Source: CAWGJC01 sp965276665 (GTDB lineage Bacteria; Pseudomonadota; Alphaproteobacteria; Acetobacterales; Acetobacteraceae). From it: a stretch of 64,000 bases of DNA. The DNA lies in assembly GCA_965276665.1 (NCBI GenBank), contig OZ255620.1:3534001-3598000 (forward strand), read 5' to 3'. The stretch's first letter is position 1. Every line of letters begins with the position of its first letter. A program made the position numbers and the translations under genes. The notes beneath the pieces are model-generated. The model did no database searches. It had not been told where the DNA came from and saw only the letters and a program-made list of their open reading frames with translations. This document shows, one piece after another, positions 35,401 through 44,330 of this stretch.

Positions 35401-37041
35401 CTACGCCTCCCGATAGTCCATCAAGATGAGGCCGATGAAGAGGAAGCAGATCGGCCACACCCAGCCGGCGATCCGCTGGGTGCGTGGGTCGGCGCGGAGC
35501 TCGAGCCAGCGCGCCCAGCCGGCGGCGATGCCGGCGAGCGCCAGCGGCGTGTGGGTGATCTCGATCAGCAGCGCGTCCTTCACGTTGGAGATCGCGTGGC
35601 TGTGGGTGAGCAGCAGGACGCCCCCCGCGGCGGTGAGCAGCGGGAAGACCAGCGCCGCCCGGGAATGCGCGAGACCTCCCGCCCGCACTCGCCATTCGAA
35701 CAGGCCGAACACGACGATCAGCAGCACGAAGATGCGGTGCTGCACCACCTCGACATCGCGGAGCGAGGCGAAGATGCCCTCCTGGCCAAGCGGCCAGACC
35801 TCTGGGTCAGAGCGCAGGAACAGGAACACCGCGAGGCCGAGCAAGAGCAGCGGCCAGTGCCGCGCCCAGCGCACGCCGCCCTGGTTCAGCAGCGCGAGTA
35901 GCCCGATCCCGAGCACGAAGATCGCCGCCCAATGGTGGTTGTATTCGGACCAGGCGATGTCGTCGGCATTGCGCGGCGGCAGTTCCCCGGAGCCCGGCAC
36001 GAAGGCCGGGGCGGCGGCGGTGTGGGCCTGCGTCGCCTGCTGGTCGAGATGGTTCTGCAGCTCGATCAGCGCGAGGCTGCTGTGGTCGGGTGAGGTGAGG
36101 CGCGGCGGTTCGGGCCAGTTGCGGGCGACGATCTCCTGCCAGCTCGCGCGATCTTGCGTGAGGTCGATCGCCGGCGGCACCGAGGTCAACGAGGCGGCGG
36201 CGAAGAAGATCGAGATCCCGATGCCGATCTCGACCTCGGCGAACCGCTTCATCCGTAGCACCGGCGCGCCCGGGTCCCGCCGCAAATGCTCGGTGGTGAG
36301 GAAATTGCCGAGCCCGAGCGCCAGCAGCATCAGCAGCATGCCGATCTTGGCGATCACCATCACGCCATAGGCGGTGCCATAGAAGCCGGCGAGGCTGCCG
36401 ATATAGAACCAGCTCATCACTGCGCCGGAGACGAGAATCGCCGCGACGCCTGCCATCGACATGCGCGAGAAGCGGGCGCCGATGCGCCGCCACGCCGCAC
36501 CGTCATGCACGCGGGACAGCGCCATGATGAAGCAGGGCAGGCCGCCGATCCAGATCGCCGCGCCGAGCTGGTGCAGCGCCTCCACGGCGAGCAGCAGATC
36601 ATTGTCGGAGAGCCGCGCCTCGGCATGGGTGGTGAAGGTGGCGGCGACCAGCTCGACAAGTCCCGCCACGAGCAGCAGCGGCGCCGGCGCGCGCAGGCGC
36701 AGCCCGAGCACGAGCATCGCGGCGGCGGCGATCTTCACCATGCCGGCGATCGCGTAATTGGCGCCGAGCGCATTGCCGAAGGTGATGTCGATGCTGCCGA
36801 CGAGCACCGCCGATTGCAGGGCGACGTTGGCCGCCTCCGCCACGATCAGCCCGATGCCTGCGATGGCGGCGATGCGCGCGGTCGCCTCGCTGATCGCCGG
36901 GCCTTCGGGGAAGGCGCGGGCGAAGGGCCGCGCGAGAAGCACGAGGAACAGCGCGCCGCCCAGCATCATCGATTGCCCGACGATGACGAGCCCGTGAATG
37001 ACGATGCTCAGATAGCCGAAGAGGTCAATCAGCAGGGACAA
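35401..37041 (-). CDS. copD: CopD-domain copper resistance/uptake membrane protein
   Basis: 546 aa, many membrane segments. The first ~300 residues form the CopD domain: VIHGLVIVGQSMMLGG, HQLGAAIWIGGLP, GARFSRMSMAGV, and LSDNDLLLAVEAL. A periplasmic stretch rich in Pro and charged residues follows (about 305-370), then a further membrane block with EYNHHWAAIFVLGIG and EITHTPLALAGI, whose histidines may bind copper or haem. It works with CopC, encoded 9 bp upstream, in copper movement across the inner membrane. The second membrane block makes it longer than plain CopD (about 300 aa). Confidence 0.85.
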   Translation of the reverse strand: MSLLIDLFGYLSIVIHGLVIVGQSMMLGGALFLVLLARPFARAFPEGPAISEATARIAAIAGIGLIVAEAANVALQSAVLVGSIDITFGNALGANYAIAGMVKIAAAAMLVLGLRLRAPAPLLLVAGLVELVAATFTTHAEARLSDNDLLLAVEALHQLGAAIWIGGLPCFIMALSRVHDGAAWRRIGARFSRMSMAGVAAILVSGAVMSWFYIGSLAGFYGTAYGVMVIAKIGMLLMLLALGLGNFLTTEHLRRDPGAPVLRMKRFAEVEIGIGISIFFAAASLTSVPPAIDLTQDRASWQEIVARNWPEPPRLTSPDHSSLALIELQNHLDQQATQAHTAAAPAFVPGSGELPPRNADDIAWSEYNHHWAAIFVLGIGLLALLNQGGVRWARHWPLLLLGLAVFLFLRSDPEVWPLGQEGIFASLRDVEVVQHRIFVLLIVVFGLFEWRVRAGGLAHSRAALVFPLLTAAGGVLLLTHSHAISNVKDALLIEITHTPLALAGIAAGWARWLELRADPRTQRIAGWVWPICFLFIGLILMDYREA

Positions 37042-37050
37042 GAGGCGGGC

Positions 37051-37398
37051 TTACTTCACCGTGAACGGGACGTCGCCGCGGGTGATGTGTCCGTCCGTCG
37101 CCAGCACCTGCCAATGCAGCACGTAATCGCCCGGCGCGGTATCGGCCGCCGTGCTGATGCGGTCGGGCGGACCGGCCGGCACGATGGGAAGCACCGCCGG
37201 CGTCGCGTCGCCCGGCGCGGAGAGGGTGACGCGGGAGCGCCCGCGGTCGATCCGGCTGTTGTAGCGGAGCACGATCGCGGTGTGTCCGGGGGCGGCGCTG
37301 CCGTTCACCGCCGGGGTGCTGTCGATCAGCACCGCATGCGCCTGGGCACGCCCGGCGAGCAGGAGCAGCGGCAGCAGCACGGACAGGAATTTCCGCAT
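37051..37398 (-). CDS. copC: Copper resistance protein CopC
   Basis: 115 aa. The signal peptide ends AQA, leaving a mature N-terminal His (HAVLIDSTPAVNGS), the classic CopC copper ligand. VLRYNSRIDRGRSRVTL and YVLHWQVLATDGHITRGDVP complete the CopC beta-barrel with its DGH motif. A periplasmic Cu(II)-binding protein, co-transcribed with copD. Confidence 0.93.
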   Translation of the reverse strand: MRKFLSVLLPLLLLAGRAQAHAVLIDSTPAVNGSAAPGHTAIVLRYNSRIDRGRSRVTLSAPGDATPAVLPIVPAGPPDRISTAADTAPGDYVLHWQVLATDGHITRGDVPFTVK

Positions 37399-37453
37399 GC
37401 GCCGCCTCTACCCCGCCGCGCCGCCGCTGTCCATCGTGCGGCGACGCCATGAC

Positions 37454-37481
37454 CCTGGCCTGCGGCCGGCCGCAGGCCAGG
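37454..37481. repeat. 28-bp perfect palindrome in the divergent copC/thioesterase region
   Basis: CCTGGCCTGCGGCC / GGCCGCAGGCCAGG, with no loop. It lies 56 bp upstream of the copC start and 40 bp upstream of the thioesterase start. It could be an operator for a dimeric regulator or a hairpin in the leader of either transcript. Confidence 0.6.
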
Positions 37482-37520
37482 TGGATGGACGCCGGCCGGC
37501 GGTTCGGCTCTATTTTCCCG

Positions 37521-37955
37521 ATGCAACGCGATCCGCCCGCCACGCGCGGCGCCTACCGCCGCTTCCAGAGCATCACCACGCGCTGGAAGGACAACGACGT
37601 GTTCGGCCATGTGAACAACGTGGTCTATTACTCGTTCTTCGACACCGCGGTGACGAACCTGCTGCTGGAGCACGGCATCCTCTCGATCGGGGAGAGCCCG
37701 ATCATCGCGGTGGTCGCCGAGACCGCCTGCCGCTATCGGCGCGAGCTCGCCTTTCCCGACGCCGTGACGGTGGGTCTGCGCGTCGCGCATCTCGGCCGCT
37801 CCAGCGTACGCTACGAGCTCGGCATCTTCCGCAACGAGGAGAACGAGGCGGCGGCGGAGGGGCATTTCGTGCACGTCTTCGTCGCCCGCGCGACGATGCG
37901 GCCGGAGCCGATGCCGCAGGCGGCGCGCGCCGTGCTCGAGACATTGCTCGCCTAG
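37521..37955 (+). CDS. Acyl-CoA thioesterase (4-hydroxybenzoyl-CoA thioesterase family)
   Basis: 144 aa from the ATG at 37521. RWKDNDVFGHVNNVVYYSFF is the hot-dog-fold active-site motif (D-x-x-GHVNN). ETACRYRRELAFPDAVTVGL and RSSVRYELGIF follow the family pattern. It hydrolyses acyl-CoA thioesters in the cytoplasm; substrate unknown. An upstream ATG at 37449 would run through the 28-bp palindrome and is unlikely. Confidence 0.88.
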   Translation: MQRDPPATRGAYRRFQSITTRWKDNDVFGHVNNVVYYSFFDTAVTNLLLEHGILSIGESPIIAVVAETACRYRRELAFPDAVTVGLRVAHLGRSSVRYELGIFRNEENEAAAEGHFVHVFVARATMRPEPMPQAARAVLETLLA

Positions 37956-37979
37956 AAATTCGCGCGAAGGGAAAAACCG

Positions 37980-38762
37980 ATGGACACCGGACTGAAGGGC
38001 AAGCGCGCACTCGTCTGCGCCGCCAGCAAAGGGTTGGGTCGCGCCTGCGCGACCGCGCTCGCGCGGGAGGGCGTCGCCGTCACCATCACCGCACGCACCG
38101 CCGAGACGCTGGAAGCCACCGCCGCCGACATCCGCCGCGAAACCGGCGCCACAATCACGGCGGTGGCCGGCGACATCACCACCGAGCCAGGACGGGCGGC
38201 CGCGCTCGCGGCCTGCCCCGATCCGGATATCCTGGTGAACAATGCCGGCGGGCCGCCCCCCGGCGATTTCCGGCAATGGTCGCGCGAGGACTGGATCAAG
38301 GCGCTCGACGCCAACATGCTGACCGCGATCTTCCTCATACGCAGCGTGGTGGACGGCATGTGCGCGCGACGCTTCGGGCGCATCGTGAACATCACCTCGG
38401 GCTCGGTGAAGAACCCGATCCCGACGCTCGGCATGAGCAACGGCGCACGCGCCGGCCTAACCGGCTTCTCCGCCGGTCTCGCGCGCCAGGTGGCCAAGCA
38501 CAACGTCACCATCAACGGTCTGCTGCCCGGCCCCTTCCTCACCGACCGGCTGCGCTCGAACGCCGCCGCTTCCGCCGCCAGGGCGGGCAAGCCCGTCGAG
38601 CAGCTGATCGCCGAACAAGGCCGCGCCAACCCGGCCGGCCGCGTCGGCGACCCGGCGGAATTCGGCGATGCCTGCGTGTTCCTCTGCGCCGCATCGTCCG
38701 GCTTCATCGTCGGGCAGAACCTACTGCTTGATGGCGGGGCTTTCAATTCGACCATGGGATAG
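37980..38762 (+). CDS. SDR-family protein lacking the YxxxK catalytic pair
   Basis: 260 aa Rossmann-fold protein. The cofactor motif AASKGLGRACATAL (TGxxxGxG variant), ILVNNAGGPPPGDF (NNAG), and IVNITSGSVKNPI carry the expected Asn and Ser. At the place of Tyr-x-x-x-Lys it has S-N-G-A-R (LGMSNGARAGLTGF). This altered site is shared, as far as I recall, with a known branch of SDR proteins annotated as oxidoreductases. It starts 24 bp after the thioesterase. It may reduce by another mechanism, or only bind. Confidence 0.85.
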   Translation: MDTGLKGKRALVCAASKGLGRACATALAREGVAVTITARTAETLEATAADIRRETGATITAVAGDITTEPGRAAALAACPDPDILVNNAGGPPPGDFRQWSREDWIKALDANMLTAIFLIRSVVDGMCARRFGRIVNITSGSVKNPIPTLGMSNGARAGLTGFSAGLARQVAKHNVTINGLLPGPFLTDRLRSNAAASAARAGKPVEQLIAEQGRANPAGRVGDPAEFGDACVFLCAASSGFIVGQNLLLDGGAFNSTMG

Positions 38763-38763
38763 G

Positions 38764-38930
38764 CCAGGGGCTCTGCCCCTGGACCCCGCTGAGGGTAGTC
38801 ACCCTTAGAACCCGTGACCGCGTTTATGCCGGGTGGCGTCCGATGGTTGTTGCGCTTCGCGCGAAGCGCAACAACCGACGGGGTTCCTAAGGGCGACTGC
38901 CCTTAGCGGGTCCAGGGGCAGCGCCCCTGG
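38764..38930. repeat. Nested hairpin array (second copy)
   Basis: Between convergent genes. In order: CCAGGGGC-TCT-GCCCCTGG (38764), a GAGGGTAGTCACCCTTA hairpin, a perfect 32-bp palindrome made of GGTTGTTGCGCTTCGC and its complement (38845-38876), CTAAGGGCGACTGCCCTTAG, and CCAGGGGC-AGC-GCCCCTGG (38912). The outer CCAGGGGC hairpins match 33762-34000 and 1366-1392. Likely a bidirectional terminator. Confidence 0.8.
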
Positions 38931-38947
38931 CCTTCAAGGACTGGCCT

Positions 38948-39901
38948 TTAAGCCAGCACCGGCACCGGCCCAACCGGCACGATCCCTGTCGGGTTGATGG
39001 TTGTGTGGCTCGTGTAATAATGCCGCTTGATATGCGCCATGTCGACGGTTTCGCGGATGCCGGGATGCGCGAGCAGGCGTTCCGTATGGGCGGAGAGCGC
39101 CGTATAATCCTTGATCCGCCGGATGTTGCATTTGAAGTGGCCGTGATAGACCGGGTCGAAGCGGATCAGCGTGGTGAACAGTCGCCAGTCTGCTTCGGTG
39201 AGCGTGTCTCCGCAGAGATAGGGCTGTTCGGCCAGGCGGGTTTCCAGCCAGTCGAGCGTCTCGAAAAGTGGGAAGACCGCCTCTTCGTATGCCGCCTGTG
39301 TGGTGGCGAAGCCGGCCTTGTAGACGCCGTTATTCACCGTGCCGTAGATGCGGGCGTTCAGGGCATCGATCTCCGCGCGCAACGTTTCCGGATAGGAGTC
39401 GCCGGGGAGCGCACCCACGCCGTCGAACGCGCTGTTCAGCATGCGGATGATTTCGGATGATTCATTGTTGACGATCGTGTTGCGCTGCCGGTCCCATAGC
39501 ACCGGCACGGTGACGCGACCGGTGAAGTGCGGGTCGGCGCGCGTGTAGAGCTGGTGCAGGTATTCCGCGTCCATTACCGCGTCCGGCACCACGCCCTCGC
39601 CGGGCGCGAAGGTCCAGCCCCGCTCGCCCATCAGCCAGTGTGTCACCGAGAGGGTGATGGCGCCTTGCAGCCCTTTCAGAGCGCGGAAGATCGCCGCCCT
39701 GTGCGCCCAGGGGCAGGCGCGCGAAATCGTGAGATGGTAGCGCCCGGGCTCCGCGGCGAACCCGCCCTCGCCGGTTGGGCCGGGGCGTCCGTCCGACGTG
39801 ATCCAGCTGCGAAATCCACTCTCGGCGCGCGCGAAGCGGCCACCCGTCTTCGCGGTATCGTACCACGAATCCTGCCATGTTCCCTTCACCAGCAGACCCA
39901 T
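38948..39901 (-). CDS. yqjG: Glutathionyl-hydroquinone reductase (Xi-class GST)
   Basis: 317 aa from the ATG at 39901. TISRACPWAHR holds the catalytic Cys of the xi class; VLWDRQRNTIVNNESSEIIR is the glutathione-binding strand-loop, and the C-terminal helical domain has LCGDTLTEADWRLFTTLIRFDPVY. It reduces glutathionyl-(hydro)quinones, releasing glutathione. Length fits the family (310-330 aa). Confidence 0.92.
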   Translation of the reverse strand: MGLLVKGTWQDSWYDTAKTGGRFARAESGFRSWITSDGRPGPTGEGGFAAEPGRYHLTISRACPWAHRAAIFRALKGLQGAITLSVTHWLMGERGWTFAPGEGVVPDAVMDAEYLHQLYTRADPHFTGRVTVPVLWDRQRNTIVNNESSEIIRMLNSAFDGVGALPGDSYPETLRAEIDALNARIYGTVNNGVYKAGFATTQAAYEEAVFPLFETLDWLETRLAEQPYLCGDTLTEADWRLFTTLIRFDPVYHGHFKCNIRRIKDYTALSAHTERLLAHPGIRETVDMAHIKRHYYTSHTTINPTGIVPVGPVPVLA

Positions 39902-39968
39902 TCCGCTCTTCCTTCCGGCGCCGCTTCGGGCCATCTTCCCGCAGCGTGAGCGATGCGGGAGCGGCCGA

Positions 39969-40169
39969 ATGCCGACGATGATCTACTATGTGTGGGGCGG
40001 GATCTTCGAGGATACCAGCTTTCGCGTGCTCACCGAGGGAACGGAGGAATCCTATGGGCCGTTCCATACTGAAGCGGAGGCCGATCGCGTGTGGCGCGAT
40101 AAGGCGAGCCGCAACATCGACATCGCGCAGCACCGGCTCTATGTGTTGTCCCTCCCGCAACCCGAATGA
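39969..40169 (+). CDS. DUF4170 family protein
   Basis: 66 aa: MPTMIYYVWGGIFEDTSFRV, then GPFHTEAEADRVWRDKASRN and DIAQHRLYVL, the pattern of DUF4170 proteins of alphaproteobacteria. Start at 39969, or 39978 for the shorter MIYY form. Role unknown. Divergent from yqjG. Confidence 0.8.
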   Translation: MPTMIYYVWGGIFEDTSFRVLTEGTEESYGPFHTEAEADRVWRDKASRNIDIAQHRLYVLSLPQPE

Positions 40170-40259
40170 TCTGCCCGATTGATCCCATCCGGTGATCCGC
40201 GCTTGCCGCTTTCGCGCGGCGTCTCTAACGTTTCGCCGACGATCTTGAGGCGGACCATC

Positions 40260-41786
40260 ATGCGGATCACGAGACTCGGTGCGGTCCTGTTCGCGGCGCT
40301 GGCCCTCGTCGCGCCCTTCTCCGCGCCGGCCAGGGCGCAGAAATCCGCCGACACGCTCCGCGTCGCCTGGCGCGACGCGCTTCCGGACATGGATTTCTAC
40401 TACAACTCCCTGCGTGTCGGGCTGATCCTGCAGCATCATCTGTGGGACACGCTGGTCGATCGCGATCCTGAGACGTTCCAGTTGAAGCCGCTGCTCGCGA
40501 CAGCGTGGCGCATGGTCGACGACACCACGATCGAGTTTACGCTCCGCCAGGGTGTCACCTTCCAGAACGGCGACCCGTTCAGCGCCGACGATGTCGTCTA
40601 CACCGTGCAGTCGCTGCTCGACCCGAACGCCCAGCTCTCCACGCCGAGCAACTACACCTGGATCGCCGGCGCCGAGAAGGTCGACGACACGCATGTCCGC
40701 ATCAAGCTGAAGCGCGTGTTCCCCGCGGCGCTCGAATACGTCGCCATGGTGCTGCCGATCTACCCGAAAGCGTATCGCACGCGGGTCGGGCACCTGGGTT
40801 TCTCGAAGATGCCGATCGGGACCGGACCCTACAAATTCGTCAAAGGCGACGGCGTGAACGGCATGCTGCTGGAACGCAACGACGCATATTTCGATGGACC
40901 GAAAGGCCATCCGCCGATCCGTCACCTGGCGATCGACGTGCTGGCCGATGATTCCACCGTGCTCACCGCGCTGCTGAGCGGGCGCGATGACTGGATCTGG
41001 AATTTCAGCCCCGACCAGTTCGAGAACATCGACCGAGTGCCGACGCTGCAGGCGGTGCGCGCCGACAGCATGCGTGTCGGCTATCTCGGCCTCGATGCCG
41101 CTGGCCGCACCGGCAAGGACGACCCTTTCACCAATCTCAAGGTGCGGCAGGCGGTGTTCTACGCGATCGACCGGCAATCGATCGCGAACAATCTCGTGCA
41201 GGGCGGCGCCCGCGTGCTGGATGCGCCTTGCTATCCCACGCAGTTCGGCTGCGATCAGGCCGCGGCCATGCATTACACTTACGATCCCGCCAAGGCGAAG
41301 CAGCTTCTCGCCGAAGCCGGATACCCGAACGGGTTCGACACCGAGCTCGTCTCCTACATCCTGCCGCAATGGACGAGCGCTGTACAGAATTACCTCGGCG
41401 CCGTGGGCATTCGCGCGCATATCGCGCAATTGCAGGTGGCGGCGATGCTGCAGCGCTCGCTCGCTGGCAAGGACCCGCTCGATCTCGGCAATTGGGGCAG
41501 CAACTCGATCAACGACGTCTCGGCCTTCCTGCCGTATTTCTTCAGCGGCGGCGGCCCGGATTACGTACGCGATCCCGAGGTGATGAAGCTCGTCGAGCAG
41601 GGCGGTTCGACCATCGATCCCGATCAGCGCCGCGCCGCCTATTCCGCCGCGATCCGCCGCATCACGGAGCAGGCGTTCTGGCTGCCGCTCAATACCTATG
41701 TCACGACCTACGCCTTCTCGCGCCAGCTCAACTTCAAGCCCTATCCGGACGAGCTGCCGCGCTTCTACCTCGCAAGCTGGAAGTGA
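40260..41786 (+). CDS. Peptide-type ABC transporter substrate-binding protein (SBP_bac_5)
   Basis: 508 aa from the ATG at 40260. Signal peptide MRITRLGAVLFAALALVAPF...ARAQ. FTLRQGVTFQNGDPFSADDVVYTV, MPIGTGPYKFVKGDGVNGML, NLKVRQAVFYAIDRQSIANN and LLAEAGYPNGFDTELV are typical of family 5. Secreted to the periplasm. No transporter genes follow; a TRAP-type binding protein begins 9 bp later, an odd neighbour. Confidence 0.92.
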   Translation: MRITRLGAVLFAALALVAPFSAPARAQKSADTLRVAWRDALPDMDFYYNSLRVGLILQHHLWDTLVDRDPETFQLKPLLATAWRMVDDTTIEFTLRQGVTFQNGDPFSADDVVYTVQSLLDPNAQLSTPSNYTWIAGAEKVDDTHVRIKLKRVFPAALEYVAMVLPIYPKAYRTRVGHLGFSKMPIGTGPYKFVKGDGVNGMLLERNDAYFDGPKGHPPIRHLAIDVLADDSTVLTALLSGRDDWIWNFSPDQFENIDRVPTLQAVRADSMRVGYLGLDAAGRTGKDDPFTNLKVRQAVFYAIDRQSIANNLVQGGARVLDAPCYPTQFGCDQAAAMHYTYDPAKAKQLLAEAGYPNGFDTELVSYILPQWTSAVQNYLGAVGIRAHIAQLQVAAMLQRSLAGKDPLDLGNWGSNSINDVSAFLPYFFSGGGPDYVRDPEVMKLVEQGGSTIDPDQRRAAYSAAIRRITEQAFWLPLNTYVTTYAFSRQLNFKPYPDELPRFYLASWK

Positions 41787-41795
41787 TCGCGTGAG

Positions 41796-42764
41796 GTGAG
41801 GCGCCGCGCGCTCCCCAGGGCGCTCCTGGGCGCGCTGCTCGCATCGCCGGCGTTTTCCGCGCGCGGCGCGGCGCCGATCCCGCTCCGCATCTCGACTGCG
41901 GCACCCCCGGCTGATTGCCTCGCCCGCGCGCTGCTCACCTTCCGCGGCGCGCTCGCGCAATCGGCCGCCGGCGAGTTCGCCGTCGCCGCTTATCCCGGCA
42001 GCACGCTGTTCCGCGAGGGGACGGAGGTTTCGGCGCTCGAGCACGGCCTGCTCGACCTGTGCACCGCGACGAGCTTCGATTTCTCCGCAAGCGTGCCGGA
42101 ATGGGGGTTTCTCGATCGCGCCTGGCTGTTCCGCGACCCGCCGCATATGCGCCGCGTGTTCGATGGCGCGCTCGGCGACGCCTACCGGCAGGCGGTGGCA
42201 GCAAGAACGGGCGTGCAGATCCTCGCGACCGGTTGGCTGGGCACACGTCAGCTCGGGTTGCGGGTGCCTCGCCCGATCAGCACGCCCGCGGATCTCGCCG
42301 GAGTAAAGCTTCGAATGCCGCCGGGTGCCGGCTGGGCGCTGCTCGCCCAGGTGCTCGGCGGCGAGGCGGTGCCGATGGGGATGGCCGAGCTCCGCCTCGC
42401 GCTTCGCCTCGGCTCGATCGACGCGCAGGACAATCCGCTCTCGCTCCGCGCCGCCGCGGATCTCGAGGCGCTGACCCCGCAGATCGTGCCGACCGCGCAT
42501 GTGATCCAGCCGGTCTTCCTCGCCGGCGCTGGCAAGACATGGACGAAGCTGAACGAGGACCAGAAGCAGAAACTCCGCGACGCCGCCGCGCTGGCCATGC
42601 AGCGGAACGATATGCTCCGCGACGCCGAGGAATCCCGGCTGGCCGCCGCGTTGCCGGCGCTCGATCGCACGCCGTTCCGGCGCCATGCGGATATGGTCTA
42701 TGACCGCGCGCCGTTGGCGGCCGCGTGGGATCGCCATCTGCTGCGGCGTGTCGCGGCGGCCTAG
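41796..42764 (+). CDS. TRAP-type substrate-binding protein (DctP family)
   Basis: 322 aa with a GTG start 9 bp after the previous gene. Signal-like MRRRALPRALLGALLASPAF. DctP features: AAYPGSTLFREGTEVSALEH, GLLDLCTATSFDFSASVPEW, ISTPADLAGVKLRMPPGAGW (with the ligand-contacting Arg), and GSIDAQDNPLSL. Binds an organic acid in the periplasm. The dctQ/dctM membrane subunits are absent from the window. Confidence 0.85.
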   Translation: MRRRALPRALLGALLASPAFSARGAAPIPLRISTAAPPADCLARALLTFRGALAQSAAGEFAVAAYPGSTLFREGTEVSALEHGLLDLCTATSFDFSASVPEWGFLDRAWLFRDPPHMRRVFDGALGDAYRQAVAARTGVQILATGWLGTRQLGLRVPRPISTPADLAGVKLRMPPGAGWALLAQVLGGEAVPMGMAELRLALRLGSIDAQDNPLSLRAAADLEALTPQIVPTAHVIQPVFLAGAGKTWTKLNEDQKQKLRDAAALAMQRNDMLRDAEESRLAAALPALDRTPFRRHADMVYDRAPLAAAWDRHLLRRVAAA

Positions 42765-42867
42765 ACGCTCCCGTCGTTCCACAATGTGACGAACTGGAAC
42801 GAGCAGGCCCGGCCCTCGGCGCCGCACGCGCCATGAAACTGTCCAGCCTTGACGGTGCCGGTCGCTG

Positions 42868-44010
42868 CTACTCCGCCGCGCGGGAAAGCGCCTCGGCGCG
42901 CAGGGTGAACCGGCTGAAGCGCTGGTCGAGCGCCGGCAGCATCGCTACTTCCATCACGCCGAGCGCCGGCTGCATCACCACCATCGCAACGGTCGCACTT
43001 AGATTGTTCTCGCCGTTCATCCGCGGCGGCCGGCACACCGAGAAAGGTGTCGCGAAATCGTCCGACAGCGCGGCCTTGATATGGTCGAGCGTGATGCCGC
43101 CGATATCGGGCGTCAGCAGGCCGCGCACACGCATGTCGCGGTAGAGGCTGTCCGGCGTGTTACGGATGCCGGTGTCGCGGAGTTTCGATAGCGCGACCGG
43201 GCTTTGCCAGTGATTGGCATGCACGATGACGCCTCGCTCGGGCAGCACCTGGAAGGTCTCGTCGGGCGCGCACTCGAAATCGATCGCGACCCCGCCGGCC
43301 TGGCTCACCATCATGTTGTTCGAGCCGGATTTCACCGTGCAGTACACCGCCTGCATCGCGTGCGCCACCTGCTCCTGCTGCAGAGCCTTGCGGCGGATCA
43401 GCGCTAGCGGCACGCCAATGTCGCGATAGTCGCGATCAGATTCCAGGTAATTGGCGGTGATGGAGATGCCGGCCTCGTTGAGCCCGGACCGGCCGAGCGC
43501 GCCGGCCTCGGTGAAGGTCAATATGTCGGGCCCATCCTCGCGACGGATGCGCAGCACGATCGCAGTTTCCGCGCACTCGGCTTTCCAGTCCCAGTTCTGG
43601 GCATGGAGCACGACGCGCCCCGCGGTCGCTTCCGGCAGCGCGACGAGGGCGGTGCAGCCATCCGGGCCGATCGTATCGGGAGCCTCGAAGCGGGTTTGGA
43701 GATCGGGACGGGTGGCGAGCTTCAGGATCTCGGTGCGTGCGTTCAGCAGCACGATCTCCTCGAAGGAGACGCCGGCGCCCTCGGCAATGCCGCGCATTTC
43801 CGGCACGTATGTGTCGTCGAACCCTTCGATGATCGGCAGATAGCCGTGCACCAGCCGGCGAATCGCCGCCGCGTCGAGATCAAGTGCGCGGAGCTGCTCC
43901 GAGTAATGCCCGATGCCACGCCGGATACGATCGGCGGTCTGCTGCCCGTGCATGCGTCCGCGCTGCTGCGGCGGGCCGGACACCTCGATCAGGGGACAGG
44001 GATCTGCCAT
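42868..44010 (-). CDS. C45 family autoproteolytic acyltransferase/hydrolase
   Basis: 380 aa. EVSGPPQQRGRMHGQQTADR opens the family. The predicted N-terminal nucleophile after self-cleavage is C119 in IGPDGCTALVA, followed by HAQNWDWKAE and the GLNEAGISITANYL and MVSQAGGVAIDFE strands of the Ntn-hydrolase fold. The best known member is acyl-CoA:6-aminopenicillanic acid acyltransferase; bacterial members hydrolyse or transfer acyl amides of unknown nature. It lies near a GntR/enolase pair and two binding-protein genes. Confidence 0.85.
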   Translation of the reverse strand: MADPCPLIEVSGPPQQRGRMHGQQTADRIRRGIGHYSEQLRALDLDAAAIRRLVHGYLPIIEGFDDTYVPEMRGIAEGAGVSFEEIVLLNARTEILKLATRPDLQTRFEAPDTIGPDGCTALVALPEATAGRVVLHAQNWDWKAECAETAIVLRIRREDGPDILTFTEAGALGRSGLNEAGISITANYLESDRDYRDIGVPLALIRRKALQQEQVAHAMQAVYCTVKSGSNNMMVSQAGGVAIDFECAPDETFQVLPERGVIVHANHWQSPVALSKLRDTGIRNTPDSLYRDMRVRGLLTPDIGGITLDHIKAALSDDFATPFSVCRPPRMNGENNLSATVAMVVMQPALGVMEVAMLPALDQRFSRFTLRAEALSRAAE

Positions 44011-44330
44011 AGCGTCAGCTCCGGACCGTTGCGACGTCTTTCGCCATACTGCACTCCGCGGTCACATGAAACAGCAAACTCCTGGACCGCTGATGACGCC
44101 GAGCCGGCGGCAAATCGATTGCCGCCGCGCAGCGCGAGAGGCCGACGCAAACCGCGATCGGAGCAGGCTTTGGGATGCCATTCACCGATAATCGGGCCTT
44201 CTGCAAGGACCCGATGGCCTTCGCTGACGCCGAGAGTTTGCACTATATCCGCGATGATGGTGGGGGCCTCGCGCTGATCAGCATCTTCCGGGAGGCTGTT
44301 TGGGAACGCGCTCTGGCGCCATCTGACGCG
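44011..44330. other. Gap with a solitary IS1031-like end
   Basis: No gene that I can support. At 44292-44308 GAGGCTGTTTGGGAACG matches 16 of 17 bases of the left end of the MITE at 51447, but no opposite end is nearby, so this is a remnant. The rest has no recognisable protein, RNA or repeat. Confidence 0.45.

Noticed and set aside
39462..42827. Minus-strand open frame of over 1100 codons
   Set aside because: Antisense to yqjG, the SBP at 40260 and the DctP gene; its product is His/Arg/Glu-rich with no domain, the usual shadow in GC-rich DNA.
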